In this document: positions 28,731 through 38,435 of the stretch, piece by piece
Layout of the letters: each line of letters starts with the position of its first letter
Numbering within the stretch: position 1 is the stretch's first letter
NCBI RefSeq assembly: GCF_002157465.1
Contig: NZ_NHOC01000005.1
Span: forward strand, 71,134 to 135,133
Length of the DNA stretch: 64,000 bases
Direction of reading: 5' to 3'
DNA from: Butyricicoccus porcorum
Lineage (GTDB): Bacteria > Bacillota > Clostridia > Oscillospirales > Butyricicoccaceae
Program-made: the position numbers and the translations under genes
The notes under the pieces: model-generated
The model's database searches: none
Seen by the model: only the letters and a program-made list of their open reading frames with translations
Told to the model about the DNA's origin: nothing

Positions 28731-29669
28731 TTACATGGTATAAACCTTGATGGTTTCATATACCCCGTAGGCTTCCTTCATGGTTGCCATCTGGGTGCCG
28801 GGCAGCTTTGCGGATGCCGTGCCCATGGCGACGGCGAACTTGGCAAGCTCCTCGTTAGACATGCCCTGGTTGTACGCATGTGCAATCGCGCCGACCATTG
28901 CATCGCCGGAGCCGACCGCACTCTTATCCGCCGGGCCTGCATCTGCCACCATGTACAAAGGTGTTTCATTCGGGAAGACGAAAATCGCGCCGTTCGGGCC
29001 GAGCGATGCACAGATTGTCTGTGCGCCCTGCTCCCGCAGCGGCAGGACATGCTCCAGCGCCTCCTCCGGATCATGCGTGCGCGGCAAACCGGTCAGCTTG
29101 GCAAGCTCGGTCGTATTCGGCTTGATGAAATCCGGCTTGCACGGCAGGACGCTGCTCAGCGTTGCGCCGTCGCAGTCGACCAGCAGCGGGCAGCCCGCCT
29201 TTTTGATAATCTTGATGATTTTGAGATACTGCTTGAGCTTCATTCCGGGCGGGACACGGCCGCACAGAACGAACAGATTGTGTGGATCGAGGTACAGCTT
29301 GAGCTTCTCGATAAAGCGCAGATAATCTTCATCTGTCACAACAGTACCCGGTTCATTGAGGTCAGTATGGCTGCCGTCCGGATGAACCAGCTGGGTATTG
29401 ACACGGGTCTCACCCGCAACGTCGGTGAAATCGTGATGGATGCCGAGCGAAGTCAGGCCGTTTTTCAAGGAACGGCCATTGTTTCCGCCGGTAAAGCCCA
29501 TTGCCACGCTCTCGCCGCCGAGCGCACGGATCGCTCTGGAGACATTGATGCCGCGTCCGCCAACCTCGACAAAGCTCTGAGAAACGCTGTTTACCGTTCC
29601 AAACTCGATGGGTTCGTCGATAATCAGCGTCCGGTCAATCGCTGGGTTCAGCGTTATGGTTATTATCAT
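28731..29669 (-). CDS. fruK: PfkB-family hexose-phosphate kinase (1-phosphofructokinase type)
   Basis: 312 residues after AGGAGG. ITLNPAIDRTLIIDE opens the protein; VEVGGRGINVSRAIRALGG is the sugar site (Arg in place of the usual Lys of GGKGIN), and VGSGDAMVGAIAHA carries the catalytic Asp and anion hole. The 1-phosphofructokinase/tagatose-6-phosphate kinase subgroup fits best, but no fruA/PTS or fruR neighbour is present, so the sugar is uncertain. It appears monocistronic. Confidence 0.85.
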   Translation of the reverse strand: MIITITLNPAIDRTLIIDEPIEFGTVNSVSQSFVEVGGRGINVSRAIRALGGESVAMGFTGGNNGRSLKNGLTSLGIHHDFTDVAGETRVNTQLVHPDGSHTDLNEPGTVVTDEDYLRFIEKLKLYLDPHNLFVLCGRVPPGMKLKQYLKIIKIIKKAGCPLLVDCDGATLSSVLPCKPDFIKPNTTELAKLTGLPRTHDPEEALEHVLPLREQGAQTICASLGPNGAIFVFPNETPLYMVADAGPADKSAVGSGDAMVGAIAHAYNQGMSNEELAKFAVAMGTASAKLPGTQMATMKEAYGVYETIKVYTM

Positions 29670-29733
29670 GGATAAACCCTCCTGCTTTCAGTAAAAAATG
29701 GACGCATGGTTTATCAGTGTTGTCCTACATTAT

Positions 29734-29762
29734 ATTTTACATAATTTCTGGTGCAATGTAAA
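29734..29762 (-). promoter_or_regulatory. Promoter of PfkB kinase gene
   Basis: Minus strand TTTACA (29762-29757), 17 bp, TAAAAT (29739-29734). Confidence 0.7.
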
Positions 29763-29881
29763 TGAAAACCTCAAAGATTTTTTGTTTCTTTCTGCTAAGA
29801 TTGGCAACCGTCCCACAAGAGGCGACATACTCCGGCATCATCCTCCTGAAATCGATTTCTCCCACAATAGTGGTATATTTT

Positions 29882-30322
29882 TCAAGAAGTGATTTCGTGT
29901 GGTTCATCCTCTGTCTGATACAGTTCCTGCCGAATCATGTTGAACATATCCTCTGCCATCGTCAGAATGTTGTACACCTGTGTCTCCGTAATTTCAAACG
30001 GGAGGTCGGTTGGATATCGTGTTTCAATATAATAGTTGTTGAGCGCGGCACTCTCATCCAGATAATGAATGAACCGATCGTCACACATTGCCGCCTGCCG
30101 GCACAGGAAGGTGAGGTTGTGCCCGTCAAAATGGCGCCCGGCGCGAAACAGCAGATAGCCCTTGAGGGCTTTCTCAATCGCCTGCTGGCAATGAAACGCC
30201 ACTGCCATCGCATCCCCACCCCAGGTGAGCAGGATGCGCGCGCTTTGCAGATCGCTGAGTGCCTTTTCCAGCCATTTGTAATAATACCGGCTGTCAGTGC
30301 TCCCCTTTCGTCGTCTCGCCAT
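29882..30322 (-). CDS. HEPN-domain protein, partner of MNT gene
   Basis: 146 residues. Four-helix HEPN fold: KWLEKALSDLQSARILLTWG, then VAFHCQQAIEKALKGYLLFRAGRHFDGHNLTFL, the classic HEPN core, and a C-terminal helix YNILTMAEDMFNMI. An R-x4-H arrangement (RHFDGH) at the position of the HEPN RNase motif could be catalytic. The gene overlaps the MNT gene by 29 nt, typical of MNT-HEPN pairs that act as toxin and antitoxin. A ribosome site AAGGGAA lies before the ATG. Confidence 0.85.
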   Translation of the reverse strand: MARRRKGSTDSRYYYKWLEKALSDLQSARILLTWGGDAMAVAFHCQQAIEKALKGYLLFRAGRHFDGHNLTFLCRQAAMCDDRFIHYLDESAALNNYYIETRYPTDLPFEITETQVYNILTMAEDMFNMIRQELYQTEDEPHEITS

Positions 30323-30605
30323 ACAGTATCGTTCCCTTCTTCTCAATTGCAGACGCATAGCTTCCTGCGTCCTTCCGCATGCTGACCCATTCGTCCGTGT
30401 TGTACAGCAAAAACTGAACCGGGAATGGCGCATTGACCTCCAGATACAGCTTGCGCAGCAGACTCTTTTTGTCGCACATCACGTCAACGATGATGCACAG
30501 GTTTGCCGATCGCATGTCGTGGCCTGCCATCTTTTCGCCGTACAGAATCACACGGCTCGGTCGGCAGTACCGGATTACTGTGTCGAGAACTTCCTTGAAA
30601 TTCAT
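30294..30605 (-). CDS. Degenerate MNT-type nucleotidyltransferase
   Basis: 103 residues from MNFKEVLDTVIRYCRPSRV. The fold matches minimal nucleotidyltransferases, but the motif GS-x10-DxD is lost: the segment reads ILYGEKMAGHDMRSANLCII, with GE for GS and N-L-C for D-x-D. The protein probably cannot transfer AMP. It lies 22 nt after the thioesterase gene and overlaps HEPN, so all three form one operon. Confidence 0.78.
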   Translation of the reverse strand: MNFKEVLDTVIRYCRPSRVILYGEKMAGHDMRSANLCIIVDVMCDKKSLLRKLYLEVNAPFPVQFLLYNTDEWVSMRKDAGSYASAIEKKGTILYGETTKGEH

Positions 30606-30627
30606 GCCTGTCTCCCCCCTGTCCGGG

Positions 30628-31350
30628 TTAAAGTGCGGAAAAGACCACTTCCGACTGTACATTTTCCCTTTCGCCGTCAAACGCCGCCACGCAGAGTGCG
30701 CCGTCCGCACCTGTACCGCGTGCCAGCATGAGCTTTGTGCCACAGGTTGTCTCCGAGAGATAATTGACCTGCATCTGTGAAACCCAGCGCGTCTCATCAT
30801 CCTCCAGTCCGAAGGCATCCGACAGGATATCCACCGCCTTGACGTTGTTCAGATGGTGATTGATATCGATGTCACTGTATCGCACAACACGGTCAAAACA
30901 CGGCTGCAAATGCTCCGTATGAATCGTCTTGAGCATCTCCGGCTCGCCGACAATCTGATCTTCAAACGAGATATCCAGCGCCTTCGGGCGCAGCAGGCGA
31001 TGGGTTTCCATGTTGACAATCGCCCACATGGTCACCGCACTGCCGATTACGCCGTCCTGCGCCTCAAATGTAAAATCGCGGTACCACGACGCGCCCTTGA
31101 TCTGACGCGGCCAGGTAGTCAGGCGTACGGTCTCATACGAATGCAGCGGGCGGGTTAACCGATATTTCAGGCGCGACAGCACCCAGAATCCATTGTGCGC
31201 CGCAACCTTTTCGGAAAGTCCCATCTCACCCGCATGACGTGTGGCGAGATCCTGCATAAAATCGATGACAGCGGACGGGCGTGCAATCCCCCGTCCATCA
31301 ATATGCCCGATATCGAGCGCATATTCCTTAGACATCTGACACTGCGGCAT
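30628..31350 (-). CDS. Acyl-ACP thioesterase (FatA/FatB family)
   Basis: 240 residues from the ATG after GGAGGAG. Two hot-dog repeats; the first has MSKEYALDIGHIDGRGIARPSAVIDFMQDLATRHA, the second holds the catalytic segment YSDIDINHHLNNVKAVD with the Asp-Asn-His cluster of the plant and bacterial FatA/FatB type. It releases fatty acids from acyl-ACP, setting membrane acyl length or excreting free acids. The reason for coupling to MNT/HEPN genes is unknown. Confidence 0.9.
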   Translation of the reverse strand: MPQCQMSKEYALDIGHIDGRGIARPSAVIDFMQDLATRHAGEMGLSEKVAAHNGFWVLSRLKYRLTRPLHSYETVRLTTWPRQIKGASWYRDFTFEAQDGVIGSAVTMWAIVNMETHRLLRPKALDISFEDQIVGEPEMLKTIHTEHLQPCFDRVVRYSDIDINHHLNNVKAVDILSDAFGLEDDETRWVSQMQVNYLSETTCGTKLMLARGTGADGALCVAAFDGERENVQSEVVFSAL

Positions 31351-31450
31351 CTGTCTTCTCCTCCCCGGCTGTGTTTTTTTATTACCTTTAGTATACCGCA
31401 TTTGCGCCGGAAAGAAAAGATTTCTCCGCAAAATCCCCCTGTGTTCTGCG

Positions 31451-31479
31451 TTGTCGAACGCGGAAAATTGTGATAGACT
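31451..31479 (+). promoter_or_regulatory. GNAT gene promoter
   Basis: TTGTCG, 17-bp spacer, TAGACT, 29 bp before the start codon. Confidence 0.65.
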
Positions 31480-31507
31480 GATAAACACAGAAAGGATGTG
31501 CATCATC

Positions 31508-31999
31508 ATGGAACTGACCTTCCAGCAGGTTACTGACACAGAGATTGAGACACTCGCCGCACTGGCGGATGAAATCTGGCATGAATTTTTCCCCGGCATT
31601 ATTTCCGACGCGCAGGTGGACTATATGGTTGAAAAATTCCAGTCCGCACCCGCTATGCGGCAGCAGATTGCGGAGGGCTACCGCTATTACCTCGTATATG
31701 CCGGCGCGGAGCTCATCGGCTACACCGGCGTACATCCAGAGGAGGAACTGCTGTTCCTGAGCAAGCTGTACCTCAAAAAACAGCACCGCGGCCATGGATA
31801 TGGACGCAAAATGATCGAATTTGTCGCCGGTCTGGCGCGTGAGCTGGGAAAATCCGGTGTCTATCTGACTGTCAACCGCTACAACGAGAACACCATTGCG
31901 GTCTACCATGCAACCGGCTTTGAAACTGTGCGCACGCAGGTCGCTGACATCGGAAACGGCTATGTCATGGATGACTATGTCATGCAGCTTGCGGTATAA
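31508..31999 (+). CDS. GNAT-family N-acetyltransferase
   Basis: 163 residues from MELTFQQVTDTEIE; the upstream in-frame ATG at 31496 directly touches the AAGG site and is less likely. Acetyl-CoA binding motif A is LFLSKLYLKKQHRGHGYGRKMIEFV, with the Q/RxxGxG/A signature; NRYNENTIAVYHATGFE is motif B. The acceptor cannot be told. It is followed 48 nt later by the exported glycosidase-like gene and may share its transcript. Confidence 0.85.
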   Translation: MELTFQQVTDTEIETLAALADEIWHEFFPGIISDAQVDYMVEKFQSAPAMRQQIAEGYRYYLVYAGAELIGYTGVHPEEELLFLSKLYLKKQHRGHGYGRKMIEFVAGLARELGKSGVYLTVNRYNENTIAVYHATGFETVRTQVADIGNGYVMDDYVMQLAV

Positions 32000-32047
32000 T
32001 CCCACCCCTGTCCCGCGTAGGATAGACCGAGGACAGGAGGGTTGTCT

Positions 32048-33367
32048 ATGAAAAAGCTGTTTGCACTGACAGTGCTGTTTCTCGTGCTCGTCGGCGGCAT
32101 TGTGTGGTATTCGGACGGTTCCGCTGCACTGGAGCTGCCCAATCTGGAACAACTGACTGCAAAGCGGGAACAGGTGGAAGCGCAGGCCGGCAGTGCCGGG
32201 ACAGAGGAAACCGGACAGGCTGATACCAAAACGAGTCTGCTCACTTCGCTGACCGAAACACGCGCCGTCTGGGTCGCGACAGCCTATGCCATCGACTACC
32301 CGTCCGCACCGACAACGGACGCGGACGAACTCAAAGCGCGCTGCAATGAAATCCTGGACGAAGCCGCAGCGGACGGCTGCAACACCGTGTATTTCCAGGT
32401 GCGCCCGGCAGCGGATGCGCTCTATCCATCCGAGCTGTTCCCATGGAGTCGGTATCTGACCGGTACCTGCGGCACAGCGCCGGAGGACGATTTTGACCCA
32501 TTCGCTTACTGGACGGAACAGGCGCACACGCGCGGTATGAAACTGGAAGCGTGGATCAATCCCTACCGCATCTGCGCCGGACAAAACGCGAAATCGGATT
32601 TTGACGCTCTGCCGGACACCCATCCCGCAAAGCAGCACCCAGACTGGGTCGTATCGTGCGATGGCGACTATTACTTTGACCCGGGCATGTCCGAGGTGCG
32701 GCAGCTCATCTGCGACGGCGTCGAGGAAATTGTCAGACAGTACGATGTGGACGGCATCCAGTTTGACGATTACTTCTATCCCTCCACCGACTTTGCGGAT
32801 GGGGAAACCTACGCCGCGAGCAACACGCAGCTGAGCCGCGCTGACTGGCGGCGTGACAACGTCAACCAGCTTGTGCAGGCGGTCGGCGAAACGGTACACA
32901 AAAAGGCGAAAAATCCCATCTGTATGTTCGGCATCAGCCCTTCGGGCATCTGGCGCAACAAGGGTGTGAACGCCTTCGGCGGCAGTGATACAAACGGCTA
33001 TGAGCACTATACATCCTCTTATGCGGACTCGCTCACCTGGATTAAAAATGGCTGGATCGATTACATCTGTCCGCAGATTTACTGGGAAATCGGCGATACT
33101 GCCGCGGATTTCGACACGCTCGCGCACTGGTGGGCACAGCAGGTCGAGGGCACAGATGTCCGGCTGATCCTCGGTCTCGCGGCATACAAAATCGGCAGCA
33201 CGGACTACACCGACACCTGGCGCACGGACGGCTGTGCGGAAATCGCGCGCCAACTCAGCCTTGTGCGCGAAATTGACGGTGTGGACGGCTGTGCCGTATT
33301 CAGCTACCGCAATCTGGAACAGACAGACGGGCTGTCCGAAACACTCAAACAGGCTTGGACGCAGTAA
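32048..33367 (+). CDS. Glycoside-hydrolase-like exported protein (GHL10/DUF187)
   Basis: 439 residues from the ATG 7 nt after AGGAGG. An N-terminal hydrophobic helix (LFALTVLFLVLVGGIVWYS) acts as anchor or signal; a low-complexity spacer follows. From about residue 77 the TIM-barrel-like GHL10 domain begins: ETRAVWVATAYAIDYPS, VYFQVRPAADALYPSELFPWS, KLEAWINPYRI, YDVDGIQFDDYFYP and DYICPQIYWEI. Family members are cell-surface proteins linked to peptidoglycan or polysaccharide cleavage, without a settled substrate. Confidence 0.9.
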   Translation: MKKLFALTVLFLVLVGGIVWYSDGSAALELPNLEQLTAKREQVEAQAGSAGTEETGQADTKTSLLTSLTETRAVWVATAYAIDYPSAPTTDADELKARCNEILDEAAADGCNTVYFQVRPAADALYPSELFPWSRYLTGTCGTAPEDDFDPFAYWTEQAHTRGMKLEAWINPYRICAGQNAKSDFDALPDTHPAKQHPDWVVSCDGDYYFDPGMSEVRQLICDGVEEIVRQYDVDGIQFDDYFYPSTDFADGETYAASNTQLSRADWRRDNVNQLVQAVGETVHKKAKNPICMFGISPSGIWRNKGVNAFGGSDTNGYEHYTSSYADSLTWIKNGWIDYICPQIYWEIGDTAADFDTLAHWWAQQVEGTDVRLILGLAAYKIGSTDYTDTWRTDGCAEIARQLSLVREIDGVDGCAVFSYRNLEQTDGLSETLKQAWTQ

Positions 33368-33370
33368 AAA

Positions 33371-33401
33371 ACGAACCTCGCGGAGCTTCCGCGAGGTTCG
33401 T
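33371..33401. terminator. Bidirectional terminator between GHL10 and carbamate kinase genes
   Basis: 13-bp stem ACGAACCTCGCGG/CCGCGAGGTTCGT, 5-nt loop, A run to the left and TTTGCGTTTG to the right. Confidence 0.85.
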
Positions 33402-33422
33402 TTGCGTTTGTTTCCATTTTAT

Positions 33423-34367
33423 CTATTCCATCCGGATTTTCGTGCCGGTGCGTCCCTCCAGCCCATCGCGCGCCTTGTCCAGCAGTGTAATCAGCGCTTC
33501 GCGGCCCGGTTTGCTGCTCGCAAACTGCACGGCTGCCTCGACCTTCGGCAGCATGGAGCCGGGAGCAAACTGTCCTTCCTCCATCAGCCGGTATGCCTCA
33601 TCTACCGTGATGCGGTCGAGATTGCGCTGCTCCGGTTTGCCGAAATTGACAGCGACCTTTTCCACTGCCGTCAGGATGACGAGGGAATCCGCATCCAACT
33701 CCTTCGCCAGCAGTGCGGAAACCAGGTCTTTGTCGATAACGGCACTCGCACCGCTCAGATGGTTGCCGTTCTGGAAGACCGGAATCCCGCCGCCGCCACA
33801 GCAGATGACCAGCTCGCCGCAGTCTACCAGTGTGCGGATGGCGCCAATTTCCACAATTTCCTTCGGCATCGGGGATGCGACCACGCGTCGATACCCGCGT
33901 CCGGCATCTTCCTTTACGATATGCCCGAACCGGCGCGCCTGTTCTTCGGCGACTTCCCGGGTCATGAACTTTCCAATTGGCTTGGACGGGTTGTCAAACG
34001 CCGGATCGTCCTTGTCTACACGCACCTGTGTGACAACCGTGGAAACAGGCACACTGGTGATGTTCCGGTTGCGCAGCTCCTCGCGAATCGCATTCTGTAA
34101 ATCATACCCGATGTACGCCTGGCTCATGGCAACACAAACGGAGAGCGGTGTATTCGGCTGCTCCGGGTCTTCACGCTCGAGCGCATACATCGCCTGGTTA
34201 ATCATGCCGACCTGTGGGCCGTTTCCATGGGTCACAATGACCTGATAGCCCGCTTCAATCAGATCGACAATCGACTGTGAGGTGTGCTTCGCCGCCGCCA
34301 TCTGTTCCGGCAGCGTATTGCCGAGGGCATTGCCGCCGAGGGCAATGACAATCTTCTTTCGATCCAT
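33423..34367 (-). CDS. arcC: Carbamate kinase
   Basis: 314 residues from MDRKKIVIALGGNALG, 9 nt after AAGGGG; a second ATG three codons upstream would leave no spacing. Motifs VTHGNGPQVGMI, VVASPMPKEIVE, ICCGGGGIPV, AVIDKDLVSALLA and PGSMLPKVEAA are those of carbamate kinase. The enzyme makes ATP from carbamoyl phosphate and ADP, releasing ammonia and CO2. Its neighbour YgeW can supply carbamoyl phosphate, giving a substrate-level phosphorylation step. A terminator lies between the two, so expression may differ. Confidence 0.96.
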   Translation of the reverse strand: MDRKKIVIALGGNALGNTLPEQMAAAKHTSQSIVDLIEAGYQVIVTHGNGPQVGMINQAMYALEREDPEQPNTPLSVCVAMSQAYIGYDLQNAIREELRNRNITSVPVSTVVTQVRVDKDDPAFDNPSKPIGKFMTREVAEEQARRFGHIVKEDAGRGYRRVVASPMPKEIVEIGAIRTLVDCGELVICCGGGGIPVFQNGNHLSGASAVIDKDLVSALLAKELDADSLVILTAVEKVAVNFGKPEQRNLDRITVDEAYRLMEEGQFAPGSMLPKVEAAVQFASSKPGREALITLLDKARDGLEGRTGTKIRME

Positions 34368-34410
34368 GCGCAACATCCCCTTCCTGCTGTAGCATCAGCA
34401 TATCGAAAGA

Positions 34411-34446
34411 AAAAAAGCCAATGGGAGCTGCTCCGCCCCCATTGGC
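34411..34446 (-). terminator. Terminator after ygeW
   Basis: Minus strand stem GCCAATGGG/CCCATTGGC with a 12-nt loop and a run of seven Ts. Confidence 0.8.
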
Positions 34447-34465
34447 ACAGTTTTCCGGTAAAAAC

Positions 34466-35659
34466 TCAGCCAAAGACGCGCTTTGTGCCGCGCTCTTCCA
34501 GCTTCTTCAGGATTTCCTGCGGGTTCTCAAACTTCGACAGGAAAATCATCGCTGCAATAATATAGGGCTTGAAGGATGCTTCCTTGTACAGCGGCGTGCG
34601 ATAGCGGTCAAAGACAGACGCATCGACCTCGCCGGTCTCACAGGACACGCCGGAGATATCTGCCGGCAGGCAGTGCAGGTACAGTGCCTTGCCGTCGCGG
34701 GTGAGCTTCATCATATCCTCCGTACACGCCCAGTCCTTATGCTCGGCATTCTGCGCGAGCAACTCCTGCTCCAGTGCATCAATGCCCGCCTGATCGCCCT
34801 CGGCGTACAGTTTGGTACGCTTTTCCATTGCGGCAAACGGCGCCCAGGACTTCGGATAGACGATATCTGCATCCTTGAATGCCTCTGCCATGTCGTTGGT
34901 CTTGGTGAACGAACCGCCGGCCTTTGCAGCATTTGCCTTTGCGACCTCTTCGACCTCCGGCATGACCTCATAGCCCTCCGGATGTGCAAGGACAACGTCC
35001 ATGCCGAACCGGGTCATCAGACCAATGACGCCCTGCGGGACGGACAGCGGCTTGCCATAAGACGGAGAATATGCCCAGGTCATCGCCAGCTTCTTGCCCT
35101 TCAGGTTCTCGACACCGCCGAACGCATGGATGATATGCAGCATATCTGCCATGCACTGCGTCGGGTGATCGATGTCGCACTGGAGGTTGACCAGCGTTGG
35201 GCGCTGCTCAAGAATGCCCTCGTCATGGCCTTCTTTTACGGCGTCAACAACATCATGCATGTATTTGTTGCCCTTTCCGATATACATGTCGTCACGGATG
35301 CCAATGACGTCCGCCATGAAGGAAATCATATTTGCGGTTTCGCGGACGGTCTCACCGTGTGCAATCTGCGACTTGCCCTCGTCCAGATCCTGTACCTCAA
35401 GACCCAGCAGATTGCAGGCAGAAGCAAAGGAGAACCGGGTGCGGGTGGAGTTGTCGCGGAAGAGGGAAATGCCCAGACCGGACTCAAAGACCTTGGTGGA
35501 GATGTTGTTCTCTCGCATGTAGCGCAACGCATCGGCAACGGTAAACACCGCTTCAATTTCGTCGTCCGTCTTTTCCCATGTCAGGAAAAAGTCGTTTTCA
35601 TACATCTCCTTAAAGTTGAGCGCATTCAGCTTGTCGATATAGTCCTGTAACGTCTTCAT
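34466..35659 (-). CDS. ygeW: Knotted carbamoyltransferase YgeW
   Basis: 397 residues after GGAGG. Carbamoyl-phosphate site LFRDNSTRTRFSFASA, the deep knot-region HPTQCMADM, TWAYSPSYGKPLS and LHCLPADIS (HCLP motif) place it in the YgeW/UTCase group rather than OTC or ATCase. The physiological substrate is thought to be a ureido-amino acid (such as 2,3-diureidopropionate or 3-ureidoalanine) which it cleaves with phosphate to carbamoyl phosphate and an amine. Its start is 21 nt after ygeY, so the two are cotranscribed. Confidence 0.93.
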   Translation of the reverse strand: MKTLQDYIDKLNALNFKEMYENDFFLTWEKTDDEIEAVFTVADALRYMRENNISTKVFESGLGISLFRDNSTRTRFSFASACNLLGLEVQDLDEGKSQIAHGETVRETANMISFMADVIGIRDDMYIGKGNKYMHDVVDAVKEGHDEGILEQRPTLVNLQCDIDHPTQCMADMLHIIHAFGGVENLKGKKLAMTWAYSPSYGKPLSVPQGVIGLMTRFGMDVVLAHPEGYEVMPEVEEVAKANAAKAGGSFTKTNDMAEAFKDADIVYPKSWAPFAAMEKRTKLYAEGDQAGIDALEQELLAQNAEHKDWACTEDMMKLTRDGKALYLHCLPADISGVSCETGEVDASVFDRYRTPLYKEASFKPYIIAAMIFLSKFENPQEILKKLEERGTKRVFG

Positions 35660-35680
35660 CGTTCGTTTCTCCTCCGTTTT

Positions 35681-37000
35681 TTACTTCGTATTTTCGCAGT
35701 AAATGGTCGGAAGTGCCGCATAAACCGCTGCGCACTTGACCAGGTCTTCCTTCCAGGTGATCTCATTCGGCGCATGTGCCTGTGCCTCGGCGCCCGGGCC
35801 GAAGCCGATGCACGGAATGCCATTGCGTCCCATGATAGTGACGCCATTGGTGGAGAACGTCCACTTGTCGATCAGCGGGCGCGCCTTGCGCTCCGCGTCC
35901 ACCGTACTGTCACCGCTGCGCTCCTCGCCGTACAAACCGGTGTACGCCTGCTTGAGCGACTGGGTAATCACGTCATTTTCCGGAATCGTCCAGGTCGGGA
36001 AATAGCACTCAATCGGGTAGACCAGACCGGTGTAGGACGGGCGGTCGTACTCATACATCGAAACCGTAACCGCATCTCCATACTTTTTGCAGGCCGGCAG
36101 ATCGCGGATCTCCTGGAGGCAGGATTCCCATGTTTCACCCGCAGTCATGCGGCGGTCGAGCGAAACCGAGCACGAATCCGCAACTGCGCAACGGGACGGA
36201 GAGGTAAAGAAAATTTCCGATACGGTGACGGTGCCGCGGGTCAGGAAGCGCGCTTCCTCCCATTGGGGGTTGTATTTCGGATTGAGCATCCTGACCAGAC
36301 CCTTGATCTCAGTCTCATCCGCATCATCGTTTTCATTGAGCGCGCGCACATCCTGTAAAATATCCGCCATCTTGTAAATCGCGTTGTCGCCACGCTCCGG
36401 TGCGGAGCCGTGGCACGAAACACCGGTGACATCGACGCGGATTTCCATGCGTCCGCGGTGTCCGCGGTAAATGCCGCCGTCGGTCGGTTCCGTGGAGACA
36501 ACAAATGCCGGACGAACGCCGTCTTCGCGGATGATGTACTGCCAGCACAGACCGTCGCAGTCCTCTTCCTGTACCGTGCCGGTGACGAGCACCGTGTACT
36601 GGTCATTCAGCATGCCGAGATCCTTCATAATCTTTGCACCGTAGACGGAGGAGACGATGCCGCCCATCTGGTCGGAGCCGCCGCGTCCGCCGATTTCGGT
36701 CTCATTTTCATAGCCTTCATACGGGTCAAATTTCCAGTTTTCCAGATAGCCGATGCCGACGTTGTCGATATGTGCGTCAAACGCAATCAGCTTTTCGCCG
36801 CGGCCCATGTAGCCGAGCACATTGCCCTGCGGGTCAATCTCCACGCGGTCAAACCCAACCGTGCGCATTTCCTCCGCGATGCGGTCAATGTGACCCTTTT
36901 CCTGGCAGCTCTCGCCCGGGATTCGGATGAGGTCGCGCAGGAACTTCGTCATGTCCTTTTCATATGCCTGTGCTGCCTGCCTGATCTTTTCAAATTCCAT
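35681..37000 (-). CDS. ygeY: YgeY family M20 amidohydrolase
   Basis: 439 residues from the ATG after GGGGAGG. M20/ArgE-type zinc peptidase: FDAHIDNVG (metal), [22 protein letters not shown] (catalytic Glu pair), [17 protein letters not shown] and C-terminal [22 protein letters not shown] with a metal His in EAQAHAPNE. YgeY proteins occur next to ygeX/ygeW and are labelled selenium-metabolism-linked by context. Here it likely removes an N-acyl or carbamoyl group in the diaminopropionate route. It lies 58 nt after dpaL. Confidence 0.92.
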   Translation of the reverse strand: MEFEKIRQAAQAYEKDMTKFLRDLIRIPGESCQEKGHIDRIAEEMRTVGFDRVEIDPQGNVLGYMGRGEKLIAFDAHIDNVGIGYLENWKFDPYEGYENETEIGGRGGSDQMGGIVSSVYGAKIMKDLGMLNDQYTVLVTGTVQEEDCDGLCWQYIIREDGVRPAFVVSTEPTDGGIYRGHRGRMEIRVDVTGVSCHGSAPERGDNAIYKMADILQDVRALNENDDADETEIKGLVRMLNPKYNPQWEEARFLTRGTVTVSEIFFTSPSRCAVADSCSVSLDRRMTAGETWESCLQEIRDLPACKKYGDAVTVSMYEYDRPSYTGLVYPIECYFPTWTIPENDVITQSLKQAYTGLYGEERSGDSTVDAERKARPLIDKWTFSTNGVTIMGRNGIPCIGFGPGAEAQAHAPNEITWKEDLVKCAAVYAALPTIYCENTK

Positions 37001-37058
37001 GATGAACCTCCCCATATAATTGTTGCATTCCCTATTGTATGTATCAAACAGCCGGTGT

Positions 37059-38309
37059 TTATCTCGGCTTTCTGACGTCGTCCTCTGCAAACGGTTCGCG
37101 GATGCCGTACAAGCCGTCCCAGACCACCTCACGGAAGCGAACCGGATCGGTGTTGCCCTCCGTCGAAACCAGCAGCACCTCGGAATTTTCATCCAGCTTC
37201 AGCGCCGCGCGGATGTCCGCATGATTCTCCCGCGCCATCACAACACTGAGGAAGCCCATGGTGACGGAACCGGATTCGCCGGAAATAATCTCCGGATCGC
37301 CCGCCATCGGAACGCCGTACACCCGCGTGCCGCGCGCACTCATCCAGTCCGGACAGGAGACAAATGCCGCCGCATGGTTGCGCAGGATATCCCACGCAAT
37401 CGTATTGCCTTCGCCGCAGGCAAGGCCTGCCATGATGGTGACCATGTCACCGGTGACATTGACCAGCTCACCGGTCGCCTGTTCCGCACTGCGGTACAGG
37501 CAATCCGCCGCATTCGCTTCGACCACCACCATGATCGGCGGATTCTCCCGGTAACGGTTGGCAAAATAGCCAATGACCGCACCTGCCAGAGAACCGACGC
37601 CCGCCTGAATGATGACATGGGTCGGGCGCTCACAGCCGTCTGCAAGCATCTGCCGGTCTGCCTCGAGTGCGAGCGTGCCGTAGCCCTGCATGATCCACGA
37701 CGGGATTTCCTCATAGCCGTCCCACACGGTGTCCTGTACCATGACGCCGTGTTCGGTCTGCGCCGCCTCAGCTGCCGCCATGCGGACACATTCGTCATAG
37801 TTCAGTTGTTCAATCGTGACCTCCGCGCCCAGCTTGCGGATGTTCTCCAGCCGGGTCGGTGTTGTGCCCTTCGGCATGCGGACGACAGCCTTCTGCCCCA
37901 AACGGTTTGCTGCCCAGGCGACACCGCGGCCATGGTTGCCGTCGGTCGCCGTGAAGAACGTCGCATGTCCGAACTCTTTACGCAGCGCGTCTGATGTCAG
38001 CACGCTGTACGGCAGCTCGGAGACATCGCGTCCGGTCTGCTTTGCGATGTAGCGTGCGATGGCAAACGAACCGCCCAGCACCTTGAAGGCATTCAGACCA
38101 AAGCGATAGGATTCATCCTTCACGTACAGATTTTTGATTCCCAGATACTGTGCGAGATGCCGGAGGCTGTGCAGCGGCGTGACGCGGTATTCCGGGAAGC
38201 TCTTATGGAAATGATTGGCCTTGAGGACATTGTCCGGGCTCATAATCTCCAGGTATCGGTCATCCGTCCCGGGGACATGGTTTTCTGTAAATTTCATTGT
38301 TACATCCAT
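37059..38309 (-). CDS. dpaL: Diaminopropionate ammonia-lyase
   Basis: 416 residues from the ATG 9 nt after GGAGG. PLP fold II enzyme; the Schiff-base lysine is in [17 protein letters not shown], phosphate loop [14 protein letters not shown], and [23 protein letters not shown] is family typical. It splits 2,3-diaminopropionate into pyruvate and two ammonia. Gene name ygeX is a synonym. It is the first structural gene of a regulator-ygeX-ygeY-ygeW-arcC block, linking ureido compound breakdown to pyruvate and ATP. Confidence 0.95.
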   Translation of the reverse strand: MDVTMKFTENHVPGTDDRYLEIMSPDNVLKANHFHKSFPEYRVTPLHSLRHLAQYLGIKNLYVKDESYRFGLNAFKVLGGSFAIARYIAKQTGRDVSELPYSVLTSDALRKEFGHATFFTATDGNHGRGVAWAANRLGQKAVVRMPKGTTPTRLENIRKLGAEVTIEQLNYDECVRMAAAEAAQTEHGVMVQDTVWDGYEEIPSWIMQGYGTLALEADRQMLADGCERPTHVIIQAGVGSLAGAVIGYFANRYRENPPIMVVVEANAADCLYRSAEQATGELVNVTGDMVTIMAGLACGEGNTIAWDILRNHAAAFVSCPDWMSARGTRVYGVPMAGDPEIISGESGSVTMGFLSVVMARENHADIRAALKLDENSEVLLVSTEGNTDPVRFREVVWDGLYGIREPFAEDDVRKPR

Positions 38310-38360
38310 GTGATCCAACCTCCGTTCCGCATCGGTCATTCGACCAAATTTCTTATCCCT

Positions 38361-38388
38361 ATCATAGCACACGCACGCGCGATTGCAA
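38361..38388 (-). promoter_or_regulatory. dpaL operon promoter
   Basis: Minus strand TTGCAA (38388-38383), 16-bp spacer, TATGAT (38366-38361), about 50 bp upstream of the start codon. Confidence 0.65.
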
Positions 38389-38403
38389 GCCTTTTTTCAA
38401 AAT

Positions 38404-38435
38404 ATTTTTAGGTTTATACAAAAATTTTTAGGTTT
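38404..38435. promoter_or_regulatory. Direct repeats just upstream of dpaL promoter
   Basis: The 12-mer ATTTTTAGGTTT occurs exactly twice, 20 bp apart (38404-38415 and 38424-38435), ending 16 bp upstream of the -35. The spacing of about two helical turns and this position suit an activator site. Confidence 0.55.
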
